64,000 nucleotides of DNA, taken from JAAZKV01 sp041659525 (lineage in GTDB: Archaea; Iainarchaeota; Iainarchaeia; Iainarchaeales; JAAZKV01). Positions 1 to 8,228 of the stretch are shown here, in pieces. The position numbers were made by a program, and so were the translations under genes. Where the stretch lies: the NCBI GenBank assembly GCA_041659525.1, contig JBAZYC010000001.1:806001-870000 (forward strand). The letters run 5' to 3'. The notes under the pieces were generated by a model that searched no databases, was not told where the DNA came from, and was given only the letters and a program-made list of their open reading frames with translations. Numbering within the stretch: position 1 is the first letter of the stretch; each line of letters starts with the position of its first letter.

Positions 1-1
1 A

Positions 2-982
2 TTACCAGCAGGAAATGATGCTGAATTAAAAGAATGGGATTTACCTTCAGAAAAAACTGATGTAAAAGTATTAGTTCCTAAAGGACAATTATCTTTTTAC
101 CAAGAAAAAGGATTACCCATTGATGGAGCATTTACTTTGAAATGTTCTGAATTAGAAGAAACAGAATGGATGGCGCTCTTTCATTTAACTTGGAGAGATC
201 CAGAAGGAGTACTTCTTTCTCGTGCTGTTCAAAAAGTTAGAGAAAAAGTAGGAACTTATTATGGAATAGATGATATTATTTCTGCAATAAATACTGATAC
301 TGAATCTGAATTAAATACAAGGCAAGCAATTTCTTCAAGAATGCAAATGGTAAAATCTTGGGGGCTAATTGAAAAAGAAGGAACAAAAATTAGTGACCTT
401 GCAACTCCTGGACTAATTACTGTTATTGATGTTTCTTCATACAGGCAAACAATTGGGGCTGAAGGAGTAAAAGATGTTGTAGTTGCTTTAATTGGAAAAA
501 AATTGTTTGAACAAAGAATGCTTTATAGAAAAGAAGAAGAAATAAAATTAATTAAAGAAAATAAGCGTTCAAGTAAGATGCCTCTTGTTTGGTTAATAAT
601 TGATGAAGCACACATGTTCATGCCTAAAGATGAAGCTAACATTGCTCTCCCAGTTTTACTTGAATGGGTTAGAGTTGGAAGACAGCCCGGGTTAGGATTA
701 ATTCTTGCTACTCAAAGACCAGAAAAAATTCACCCTGATGCAATCTCTCAATGCGATTTATTTATTTCACACAGAATGACTTCCCAACCAGATATTGCAG
801 CAGTAGGAGCACTAAGACCATCTTACATGCACTCTGATTTGGATAAACTTTATTCAGAAATGCCTAAACAAAAAGGATACGCACTTGTAATTGATGATAA
901 CACTGAACGAACATGGATGATTAAGGTAAGACCAAGATTCTCTTGGGACTCAAGTGTAACAGCAACAGCATTCTTAGTATAA
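2..982 (+). CDS. HerA-like (DUF87) ATPase, 5' end outside window
   Basis: The reading frame is open from base 2, so the 326 visible residues are the C-terminal part of a longer protein; the TTG at 137 is internal. A Walker B segment (LIIDEAHMF, near 595-615) is followed by a glycine/arginine-rich stretch (RVGRQPG) and a sensor-like LATQRP motif, the pattern of the HerA/FtsK-like archaeal ATPases (DUF87). HerA proteins are hexameric DNA translocases that usually work with NurA nuclease in end resection; no NurA is visible here because the upstream region is cut off. Family confidence is good. Whether it is the repair HerA or a paralogue cannot be told. Confidence 0.85.
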   Translation, partial: LPAGNDAELKEWDLPSEKTDVKVLVPKGQLSFYQEKGLPIDGAFTLKCSELEETEWMALFHLTWRDPEGVLLSRAVQKVREKVGTYYGIDDIISAINTDTESELNTRQAISSRMQMVKSWGLIEKEGTKISDLATPGLITVIDVSSYRQTIGAEGVKDVVVALIGKKLFEQRMLYRKEEEIKLIKENKRSSKMPLVWLIIDEAHMFMPKDEANIALPVLLEWVRVGRQPGLGLILATQRPEKIHPDAISQCDLFISHRMTSQPDIAAVGALRPSYMHSDLDKLYSEMPKQKGYALVIDDNTERTWMIKVRPRFSWDSSVTATAFLV

Positions 983-1023
983 TTTTTATAATTAAAAATA
1001 ATAATTATAGAAAAGTGATTTTT

Positions 1024-1218
1024 ATGAGTCCAAAACATGGTCAAGCAAGAATTTTGCAAATGCAAAACAGAAAACCACCAATAATTGGTTCTCAAATACA
1101 AGGAAACAAAAAGAAAATTGCTAGTATTTCAATTGGGCAATTAAGAGCAAGATACCCTCAATATGCTGCAATGAGTGATGTTGATTTAATAAAAAAAATA
1201 AGAGAAGAACACAGATAA
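1024..1218 (+). CDS. small basic protein, 64 aa, unknown
   Basis: The ATG at 1024 is preceded by GTGATTTTT, a start context seen before several genes here, so I prefer it to the in-frame start at 943, which would overlap the HerA gene. The product is lysine/arginine rich and ends with a segment containing YPQYAAMSD followed by a short charged helix. It lies 41 nt after the HerA-like gene and may be cotranscribed with it. No transmembrane segment or known domain is recognisable. It belongs to a group of short basic unknowns in this window (also near 45.5 kb and 51.9 kb). Confidence 0.6.
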   Translation: MSPKHGQARILQMQNRKPPIIGSQIQGNKKKIASISIGQLRARYPQYAAMSDVDLIKKIREEHR

Positions 1219-1275
1219 AATTATTTTTTTTAAAACTAATTTTTGTTTAATTATTTTTTATTAAATTAATTTTAT

Positions 1276-2607
1276 TTACTCACTATCAAACTTTTTTGTA
1301 CAATAAGATGGGGTTTCTTTTGCTTTGCTACATGCTTGTGCAATGAGTTTGTCAGAACCATATTTTGGACAATAAGGGTCAAGTCCGTTTATCTTTCCAG
1401 TTGAAAGCCAAGCCATTACCCAGCAACCGCCCCAACAACCTTTTCCATAACTCTTGCATCTTCTGCATTTATTTGATTTTTTTGTTTTTCTAAATTTGTT
1501 AAGAATTTGTGAGTTTTGCCAAAGTTTTAAATAAGAATTTTTAGAATCAATTTTTCCAGTTAAAAATTGAGGAATTTCTTGAGCAAATCCGCAAGCATAA
1601 CATTCTCCTGTGTGAGTTACATGGAAACCCATTAATGGTGCTCCGCAAGAGATTGGGGCTTGGGTATCATAAATATTTATTTGAGTAGTTCCATCAAAAA
1701 TATCAAAGTTAAAAGAAAGTTTAACTCCTGTTTCTTTTCTTAGTTTTGTTGCATATTTAGTATAATCTTCAATTTGTTTTTTTGTTGGTACTTCACAAGA
1801 AAGTTCTTTAGCCATTCCTGCAGTTCTAATTGGAATTGTTTGTAATCCTGCATTTGTTTGTAAAGCCAAATTAACTAAATGTTCAAGTTGTTTTTTGTTG
1901 CATGAACCTTTGAAGATTGTAGCACTAATTCTTGGGTTGAGATTGTATTTTGAGAGTAATTTTAATGTTTCAACACTTTTTTTATAATTTCCTTTTCCTC
2001 TAACAGAATCATGGAAAGCTTCGTCTCCTTCAATACTAATTTTTGTTTGAATAACGTTTCCAATTTTGTTTATTTCTTTTAACAACTCTTCTTGGTTTTC
2101 AATGTGATCCCAAATCCCATTTGTAGACAAAATAACTGCCAGTCCCAGTTCGTTTGTTTTTTTAATTAAATCAAGAACTTTCCATCCTCTTAAGAAAATT
2201 TCTCCGCCAGTTAGTTGAACTTGAAAACTTCCAGCATCAGCAAATTGTTTTAATAAAAAATCTTCTTTCTCATTAGATCCTTTTTCGAGTTTTTCGTGGA
2301 AATCTCTTGGTCCACAAAATTTGCAAGCAAGGTTGCATCTTGGTTCTACTCCATAATAGATTCTTATGGGTCTACTCATAAAACCCAAGTCTTCTGGAAA
2401 ACATTCTATTCTAGTAGAAAGAATTTTGTTTGGTAAAAATAAATCTTTGAAAAAATTATCATTTTTGTAATTCTTTTCAATAAATTCTTTTGTATTTACC
2501 TGTGCTTCTTTTAGTTTGTTTCCCTTCAAAGCTATTCTTCTCAATTGGCCCAAGTTATTTTGCACTAGTAGTCCTTGCGAATCCACTCTTATTCTTCCTA
2601 TTTTCAT
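1276..2607 (-). CDS. radical SAM protein with SPASM-like C-terminus
   Basis: 443 residues. The CxxxCxxC motif that binds the SAM-cleaving 4Fe-4S cluster is CNLACKFC at residues 91-98. A GGE-type motif (LTGGEIF) follows. The C-terminal 120 residues carry many cysteines (CGAP, CYACG, CRRCKSYGKGC, CWGGC), the pattern of SPASM/twitch domains that bind auxiliary clusters. SPASM enzymes commonly modify peptides or proteins or make cofactors; the substrate here is unknown. It is the second gene of a two-gene operon, 11 nt after another radical SAM gene. Family assignment is firm, function open. Confidence 0.88.
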   Translation of the reverse strand: MKIGRIRVDSQGLLVQNNLGQLRRIALKGNKLKEAQVNTKEFIEKNYKNDNFFKDLFLPNKILSTRIECFPEDLGFMSRPIRIYYGVEPRCNLACKFCGPRDFHEKLEKGSNEKEDFLLKQFADAGSFQVQLTGGEIFLRGWKVLDLIKKTNELGLAVILSTNGIWDHIENQEELLKEINKIGNVIQTKISIEGDEAFHDSVRGKGNYKKSVETLKLLSKYNLNPRISATIFKGSCNKKQLEHLVNLALQTNAGLQTIPIRTAGMAKELSCEVPTKKQIEDYTKYATKLRKETGVKLSFNFDIFDGTTQINIYDTQAPISCGAPLMGFHVTHTGECYACGFAQEIPQFLTGKIDSKNSYLKLWQNSQILNKFRKTKKSNKCRRCKSYGKGCWGGCWVMAWLSTGKINGLDPYCPKYGSDKLIAQACSKAKETPSYCTKKFDSE

Positions 2608-2618
2608 TTTAATTCCTC

Positions 2619-3689
2619 TTAAATGTATTTAAAGTGATAATTTTCTTCTTGAATGTAATTAACTATTGGATTGTATCTTTTCATTGGGCAATTCGGGACA
2701 CACGTTTTTGAATTAATTGAATCAAATTTTTTCCAATGGGTTTTTGAGAACCAATTTTTGAAAAAACCATTTTTGTTAATGTTTCCTAGTGAATGTTCTT
2801 TTTTTCTGTGTGAAAAAAATGCACATAAATATATTGTTCCGTCCCAATCAATTAAAGGGTGCAAAAAAGTCATTAAGCATTTTTCTTCAAAAAGATTTTT
2901 TCCTCCATAACCTGGGCTTAGTGCTAAAATAATTCCTTTTTTTTCAGCTTCTTCTTTTTGTTTTGAGAGTTTCTTAAATGTTTTTTGAATTTCTTTTTTT
3001 CCAAGTGCTATGGGGCTATTTGCAAGGTATTTGTAATGTAGTTGATTAACTCCCATTCTCTTTGCTTCTTTTAATCCTTTTTCGCAGTCTTTGTAATTTA
3101 GTTTTGAAATAAGCATTTTTAGTTCAATTCTTGGAAGTCCTTTTTTTATTGTTCTCGCCATTGATTTAATTGTTTTTGTTAGTTCTTTGTAAGAAATATC
3201 TTTTTTTCCATGGACTTTGCAAAAAGTTTCTTCACTAAAAGCATCTAAAGAAAATCTTACCCAATCAGAGCACTCAATAATTAGATTTTGAAGTTTTTTG
3301 TTTCCTACTAAAGGATATCCATTAGTAATCATCCCTATTCTAAAATTATATTTTTTAATTAATTCAAACATTTCTTCTGCTTGGGGGTGCATTAAGGGTT
3401 CTCCTCCCCCGGAAATTTCAAGAGAATTTACTCCTTTTGAAGAAAGTTCTTTTAGAAGACTTTCAAATACTTTTATAGGCATATATTCGTTTTTGCTTCC
3501 ATGGTACTCTGCACATCTGCAATGTGGGCAAGAAAAGTTACAGTAATTTGTAGGAAATATTTCCACTACTTCAGGAATTGGTATTTTTCTTTTACTAATT
3601 TGTTTTACTTTCTCAAAACAACTAATCAAATAAATAGCACTAGAGTTGTATGTAGGATAAATGTTCTTTGAGTAATCTGCTTTTGACAT
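2619..3689 (-). CDS. radical SAM protein
   Basis: 356 residues. The cluster motif CNFSCPHC is at residues 50-57, with a downstream SGGGEPL motif. The C-terminus has a shorter cysteine set (CLMTFLHPLIDWDGTIYLC, then CVPNC) typical of a SPASM/twitch-like domain. This is the first gene of a minus-strand pair with the SPASM protein at 1276-2607. A TATA-like AT stretch lies at about 3707-3717. No RiPP precursor-like small ORF is obvious next to the pair, so a peptide-maturation role is only one option. Confidence 0.87.
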   Translation of the reverse strand: MSKADYSKNIYPTYNSSAIYLISCFEKVKQISKRKIPIPEVVEIFPTNYCNFSCPHCRCAEYHGSKNEYMPIKVFESLLKELSSKGVNSLEISGGGEPLMHPQAEEMFELIKKYNFRIGMITNGYPLVGNKKLQNLIIECSDWVRFSLDAFSEETFCKVHGKKDISYKELTKTIKSMARTIKKGLPRIELKMLISKLNYKDCEKGLKEAKRMGVNQLHYKYLANSPIALGKKEIQKTFKKLSKQKEEAEKKGIILALSPGYGGKNLFEEKCLMTFLHPLIDWDGTIYLCAFFSHRKKEHSLGNINKNGFFKNWFSKTHWKKFDSINSKTCVPNCPMKRYNPIVNYIQEENYHFKYI

Positions 3690-3754
3690 TAATAAAATAT
3701 TTCACTGATTAAATTAAAAAGAGCTCTTTTTTTGAAAACAAAAAGACTAATTTA

Positions 3755-3792
3755 TGCACGGGGACGGGATCGAACCGTCGAACGCACTAATA
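3755..3792 (-). other. 3' half of a tRNA (orphan fragment)
   Basis: Read on the minus strand, directly after the discriminator base of tRNA-Leu comes a short linker, then a perfect 5-bp T stem (GACGG/CCGTC) with a TTCGATC loop, then a 7-nt acceptor strand CCCGTGC and an A discriminator. No CCA is encoded. The matching 5' half would have to begin GCACGGG; I found none in this window. The T stem and acceptor differ from those of the neighbouring tRNA-Leu, so it is not a duplicated Leu 3' end. It could be a split-tRNA half gene, a relict of an integration or homing event, or a pseudogene. Confidence 0.7.
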
Positions 3793-3875
3793 TGCAGGAG
3801 GCAGGAATCGAACCTGCGGAGCCACTAAGGCATCAGGTCCTAAACCTGACGGAATTGCCACTATCCGACTCCTGC
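3793..3875 (-). tRNA. tRNA-Leu (anticodon UAG)
   Basis: The 83-nt gene folds as a type II tRNA. The acceptor is GCAGGAG/CTCCTGC with discriminator A, the anticodon stem TCAGG/CCTGA holds loop TTTAGGA (anticodon UAG), there is a long variable arm, and the T arm is GCAGG-TTCGATT-CCTGC. There is no intron and no encoded CCA. It starts one base after the stop codon of the endonuclease gene and runs straight into an orphan 3' tRNA half. Confidence 0.93.
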
Positions 3876-3876
3876 T

Positions 3877-4470
3877 TTAATTTTTGGCATTAGCTTTGCT
3901 TTGCCGTAATAAAAACATTGAGTTCGCATCTATTTTAAACCTACTCCCAAAGCACTTTTTTTGATATTTTTTGTTCATCCAAGACTCTTTGTATTGATTT
4001 ACCCCAAATTCTTTTAGTAGTTCTCCAACTTCATCAACAAATTTTTCTGATAAACTGGTTAAACCGAGCCCTCTCCCTCTTTTGCCCCCATCTGTGTCAA
4101 AGACTCCCTTCAAAAAAGCTTTTTTCATTGATTTTTTTGAAATTTTTATTACCTTTGGCACTTGGATTAGGTTTGATTTTTTTCCAGGTTTTATGTTAAA
4201 ATAATTGCTTAAATAAGTGCATAATTTTTTGTTATAAATATACATTGCAAAAGTTGGATTGTAATTTTTTCTTTTTCTTATTAAAATTTTTGGGCTTTTT
4301 ATCCCAAAAGATATTGAAATTTTATTTGCAAAATTTTTGATTAGATGAAGGTCTTTGACCTCAAAAACAATTCCGCTTAAGTCTTTTCTTATGTGCCCGT
4401 CGCAAAGAATTGCTGCAATAACCCAGCAAATGTTTTTTGTTAGTTTATTTGGGGTTTTGAAAGAGTTCAT
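3877..4470 (-). CDS. LAGLIDADG homing endonuclease-like protein
   Basis: 197 residues with two LAGLIDADG-type helices. The first is WVIAAILCDG at about residues 16-25 and the second FLKGVFDTDGG at about 119-129; each ends in the acidic residue that binds the catalytic metal. The spacing fits a single-chain, double-motif enzyme. It is free-standing: its stop codon lies one base before the 5' end of tRNA-Leu, so a transcript would run through the tRNA. Its promoter carries the CGGCA box shared with uvrA and uvrB, and the start is 30 nt from the TATA, so the mRNA is probably leaderless. The home site is unknown; the tRNA fragment next door is a candidate trace. Confidence 0.87.
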   Translation of the reverse strand: MNSFKTPNKLTKNICWVIAAILCDGHIRKDLSGIVFEVKDLHLIKNFANKISISFGIKSPKILIRKRKNYNPTFAMYIYNKKLCTYLSNYFNIKPGKKSNLIQVPKVIKISKKSMKKAFLKGVFDTDGGKRGRGLGLTSLSEKFVDEVGELLKEFGVNQYKESWMNKKYQKKCFGSRFKIDANSMFLLRQSKANAKN

Positions 4471-4490
4471 AATATTAAAGTTATTTTTTT

Positions 4491-4523
4491 ATTTTAAAAG
4501 GTTTTTTGAAGTGGCTTGCCGGC
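4491..4523 (-). promoter_or_regulatory. shared 17-bp CGGCA/CTT box plus TATA (endonuclease gene)
   Basis: On the minus strand, GCCGGCAAGCCACTTCA occupies 4523-4507. A 6-nt spacer follows, then a TATA box (CTTTTAAAAT) starting at 4500. The ATG is at 4470, 30 nt from the first TATA base. The same architecture occurs at five other promoters in this window. Confidence 0.75.
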
Positions 4524-4631
4524 CATATTTGATTTGTTGTTTTTTTGAAATTTTATTTACTATTAGTTCGATGTTGTAGTTATCAAAAACCATTATATAG
4601 TTCTTTAGGCATAATAGTAGGTGGTGGTTGG

Positions 4632-5267
4632 ATGACTTTAGCGAGATTGGAAGGGGAATTAATTAGAGCTAAAGAGGATTTGGGCAAAGCTAGGCAGGCT
4701 AATGCTAGTTTTGAAAAAGTTCTCCAAGAAATGAGTATACTAAAAAGTAGGAGTATTGCTAACCCTGCGACTAGGGAAGAAATTGTTAGCGAGCTTAAAG
4801 GTAAAGAGATTCTAAATCTTTTTGCAAGCATTGAAAGTGATTTTGAAGAGCTTAGACAAAAAATGGCTAAGCAGAGTATTGAGAAAGAAAGTGTTCTTGA
4901 TTTCATTGAATCAATTAGAACAAAAAAGAGTTTTTCTTTTTCAGAAATGGGTAAATCAATTGAATTTGTAGAAAAAGCGGTGGATGCACTTGACTCTACT
5001 CATGTTTCAGTTAGACCTGAATTTATTGGGTTAATTGATTTAAGTGGGATTGCAGTTGAAATGGGTTTAATGAAGAGCGGACCCCAAGTAATAGTTGAGA
5101 AAGAAAGATTCTCAGAATTCCTTGTTTCATTAATTTCAAAGAAAATGTTTCACGATTTAGTATTTGAAACAGACAATGCAAAAATAACTTTGAAAACTTA
5201 TAGAGATATGAGTGTGGATGCAGAGAATTCTAGTATTCGAACACTAACTAGACTAGCTAAATCATAA
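4632..5267 (+). CDS. coiled-coil protein, 211 aa, unknown
   Basis: The start is the ATG at 4632, preceded by GGTGGTGG and by a TATA-like TTATATAG at about 4591; the longer in-frame start has no support. The N-terminal 110 residues are rich in Glu, Lys, Leu and Ala, with heptad-like spacing consistent with a coiled coil. The C-terminal half looks globular (around VRPEFIGLIDLSGIAVEMG). No signal peptide or membrane span is seen. I do not recognise the family. It is monocistronic, with a strong hairpin terminator just after the stop. Confidence 0.7.
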   Translation: MTLARLEGELIRAKEDLGKARQANASFEKVLQEMSILKSRSIANPATREEIVSELKGKEILNLFASIESDFEELRQKMAKQSIEKESVLDFIESIRTKKSFSFSEMGKSIEFVEKAVDALDSTHVSVRPEFIGLIDLSGIAVEMGLMKSGPQVIVEKERFSEFLVSLISKKMFHDLVFETDNAKITLKTYRDMSVDAENSSIRTLTRLAKS

Positions 5268-5286
5268 ATAATAGTTTTGAAAAGAA

Positions 5287-5320
5287 ATTGCTTTCAGCCA
5301 ACCACGAAAGCAATTTTTGT
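5287..5320 (+). terminator. hairpin terminator after the coiled-coil gene
   Basis: A perfect 9-bp stem, ATTGCTTTC (5287-5295) and GAAAGCAAT (5306-5314), encloses a 10-nt loop and is followed by a T-rich run. It lies 20 nt after the stop codon at 5267. Confidence 0.7.
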
Positions 5321-5484
5321 TTTCCCCTTCCTTAAAACCCCTTGATTAGCTTTATTAACCTTTTTTCTCCAATCTTAGCAATTAACCTGGTGAATTGGGA
5401 ACATTTTTTTCCTATAAACGGTTCTAGCTAAAAGTCAGAATTAAATTTGAAAAGTTAAAAATTATTTTTTTGGAGGAATCACAA

Positions 5485-8133
5485 ATGGCTAAAGAAAAAT
5501 TAGTATACATGTTTGAAGAGGGAGATAGATCAATGAAGGTACTCCTTGGTGGAAAAGGAGCTAACTTAGCTGAAATGACTAATACTGGATTACCCGTTCC
5601 GTACGGATTCACTATTACTACTGATGTTTGTAAAGCGTATTACAAAAATGGAAAAAAGCACTCTCCTTTGTTAGACGAACAAATGATGGTTGCGGTTAAA
5701 AAACTTGAAAAGAAAACTGGAAAAAAGTTTAATGACGCAAAGAATCCTCTTTTAGTTAGTGTTAGAAGCGGAGCACCTGCTTCAATGCCTGGAATGATGG
5801 ACACTATTTTGAATTTAGGGATGAATGATGTAGTAGTTGCAACTATTGCAAAAGCTACTAAGAACGAAAGATTTGCTTTTGATTCTTACAGAAGATTTGT
5901 CACAATGTTTGCTGATGTTGTAATGGAAGTAGACAGAATGAAGTTTGAACACATCATGGATGAAATCAAACGAGCAAACAAAATCAAATCTGATACAGAA
6001 ATGACTACTGCAATGTTAAAAGAATTAGTTTCAAAGTTTAAAGAACTTTATAAAAAAGAAACTAAAGAAGATTTCCCACAAGATCCAATTGAACAATTAA
6101 AGCGATCAAGAGACGCTGTATTTAGATCTTGGATGAATGATAGAGCAATTGTTTATAGAAGATTAAATAGTGTTCCAAGTGATTGGGGTACTGCGGTTAA
6201 TGTACAAGAAATGGTTTTCGGTAACACTGGAGACGATTCTGGTACTGGAGTTGCTTTTACTAGAAACCCTTCAACTGGAGAAAACAAATTTTATGGAGAA
6301 TTCTTAATGAATGCACAAGGAGAGGATGTTGTTGCAGGAATTAGAACTCCAAAGAAAGTAGAAGAACTTGACAAAGTGTTACCAAAAGTTTACAAAGAAC
6401 TTGTTGCAATTAGAAGCAAGCTTGAAAAACACTACAAGGATATGCAAGATTTTGAGTTCACAATAGAACACGAAAAATTGTATATGCTTCAAACAAGAAA
6501 TGGAAAGAGAACCGCTCACGCTGCAGTAAAAATTGCAGTGGATATGGTTAACGAGAAATTGATTACTAAAGAAGAAGGAGTACTAAGAGTAGATCCAGCT
6601 TCTCTTGATCAATTACTTCACAAACAATTTGATCTTAAAGCACTAAAGGATGCAAAGATTTTAACAGAAGGGTTACCAGCTTCTCCTGGTGCTGCTGTTG
6701 GAAAAGTAGTTTTCAATGCTCTTGATGCAAAGATGTGGGCAGAGAAAGGAGAAAAAGTTATTTTATCAAGACTAGAAACTTCTCCTGAAGATATTGAAGG
6801 AATGCATTCTTCAGTAGGAATACTAACTGCAAGAGGAGGAATGACTTCTCACGCAGCGGTTGTTGCAAGAGGAATGGGTAAGTGCTGTGTCTCTGGTTGT
6901 GACGAAATCACAATGGATGAGAAAGGAAAGAAATTTACTTGTAACGGCGTAGTAGTAAAAGAAGGAGATATTATTTCACTAAATGGTAGTACTGGTCAAG
7001 TAATTGTTGGAGCAGTGCCTGTAGTTGAACCAACTCTTTCTGGAGACTTTGGAACTTTAATGAGTTGGGCGGATTCTTTTAGAAAACTAAAAGTTAGAAC
7101 AAACGCTGATACTCCTAAGGACGCAAAGATTGCTCGCGAATTTGGAGCAGAAGGAATTGGACTTGTTAGAACTGAACACATGTTCTTTGAAGCTACAAGA
7201 ATCAAAGCAGTTAGAGAAATGATTTTAGCTAAAGACCTTGAAGGAAGAAAAAAGGCGTTAGCAAAAATCGAACCGTATCAAAGAGAGGACTTTGAAGGAA
7301 TATTCACTGCAATGAATGGTCTCCCAGTTATTATTAGAATGCTTGATCCTCCTTTGCACGAGTTCTTGCCTAAAGCTGAACAAGTAAAAGAAATAGAGGA
7401 AATTGCAAAAGAACTAGGAACTACTCCTAAAGCTATTGTTGAAACAATTGAGTCTTTGCACGAATTTAATCCAATGCTTGGATTTAGAGGATGCAGACTT
7501 GCAGTAGTTTATCCTGAAATAATGGAGATGCAAGTTAGGGCAATTTTTAACGCAGCAATGAATGTTTCAAAGAAAGGAATTAAAGCAATTCCCGAAATAG
7601 AAATTCCTCTAGTTGGAACAATTAAAGAATATTCTCCACTAGCAGAATTAACTCATAGAGTAGCTAAAGAAACTGGAGCAAAAGGAAAAGTACATTATAC
7701 TGTTGGTACTATGCTTGAAGTTCCTAGAGCTGCTTTAACTGCTGATGTATTAGCAAAAGAAGCTGAGTTCATGTCTTTTGGAACAAACGATTTAACTCAA
7801 ATGACTTGCGGGTTCTCAAGAGACGATGCAGCTAAATTCTTAGCTCCTTACGTTGAGAAAGGAATTTATGCAAAAGATCCATTCACTTCAATCGATCAAG
7901 AAGGAGTTGGCTTATTGATGAAACAAGCAGTTGCTCTTGCTCGAGGAGTAAACAAGAACATAGATATTGGTATTTGCGGAGAACACGGTGGAGATCCAGC
8001 AACAGTAGAGTTCTGTCACAGAATCGGAATGAGTAATGTCTCATGCAGTCCATACAGAGTACCAATCGCACGATTAGCTGCAGCACACGCTGCAATAAAA
8101 GAAAAGTTAGCTGCTAAAGTGAAGAAGAAATAA
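5485..8133 (+). CDS. ppdK: pyruvate, phosphate dikinase
   Basis: 882 residues, the usual PPDK length. It interconverts pyruvate + ATP + Pi and PEP + AMP + PPi, linking glycolysis and gluconeogenesis. The N-terminal ATP-grasp domain starts VYMFEEGDRSMKVLLGGKGANLAEM. The swivelling phosphohistidine domain has GGMTSHAAVVARGMG with the active His near residue 457. The C-terminal PEP/pyruvate domain ends with GICGEHGGDP and SCSPYRVPIARLAAA. The ATG at 5485 has a strong GGAGG nine bases upstream. It is monocistronic, with its own terminator. In DPANN archaea with reduced metabolism this enzyme often stands in for pyruvate kinase. Confidence 0.97.
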   Translation: MAKEKLVYMFEEGDRSMKVLLGGKGANLAEMTNTGLPVPYGFTITTDVCKAYYKNGKKHSPLLDEQMMVAVKKLEKKTGKKFNDAKNPLLVSVRSGAPASMPGMMDTILNLGMNDVVVATIAKATKNERFAFDSYRRFVTMFADVVMEVDRMKFEHIMDEIKRANKIKSDTEMTTAMLKELVSKFKELYKKETKEDFPQDPIEQLKRSRDAVFRSWMNDRAIVYRRLNSVPSDWGTAVNVQEMVFGNTGDDSGTGVAFTRNPSTGENKFYGEFLMNAQGEDVVAGIRTPKKVEELDKVLPKVYKELVAIRSKLEKHYKDMQDFEFTIEHEKLYMLQTRNGKRTAHAAVKIAVDMVNEKLITKEEGVLRVDPASLDQLLHKQFDLKALKDAKILTEGLPASPGAAVGKVVFNALDAKMWAEKGEKVILSRLETSPEDIEGMHSSVGILTARGGMTSHAAVVARGMGKCCVSGCDEITMDEKGKKFTCNGVVVKEGDIISLNGSTGQVIVGAVPVVEPTLSGDFGTLMSWADSFRKLKVRTNADTPKDAKIAREFGAEGIGLVRTEHMFFEATRIKAVREMILAKDLEGRKKALAKIEPYQREDFEGIFTAMNGLPVIIRMLDPPLHEFLPKAEQVKEIEEIAKELGTTPKAIVETIESLHEFNPMLGFRGCRLAVVYPEIMEMQVRAIFNAAMNVSKKGIKAIPEIEIPLVGTIKEYSPLAELTHRVAKETGAKGKVHYTVGTMLEVPRAALTADVLAKEAEFMSFGTNDLTQMTCGFSRDDAAKFLAPYVEKGIYAKDPFTSIDQEGVGLLMKQAVALARGVNKNIDIGICGEHGGDPATVEFCHRIGMSNVSCSPYRVPIARLAAAHAAIKEKLAAKVKKK

Positions 8134-8150
8134 AAGTTCTGATTTTTTGA

Positions 8151-8175
8151 GGGGGTGAAAGCCCCTTCTATTTAT
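8151..8175 (+). terminator. hairpin terminator after ppdK
   Basis: A G-run (8151-8155) pairs with CCCC (8162-8165) across a TGAAA-type loop, followed by TTCTATTTATT. It lies 18 nt past the ppdK stop. Confidence 0.55.
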
Positions 8176-8228
8176 TAAAATCTCTATCAAGTATTAATTT
8201 ATAATTCTTTTCGAGTTAGTTATAATTT

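Noticed and set aside
3756..3792. Circularly permuted tRNA (3' half placed before 5' half)
   Set aside because: No GCACGGG 5' half follows it downstream on the minus strand.
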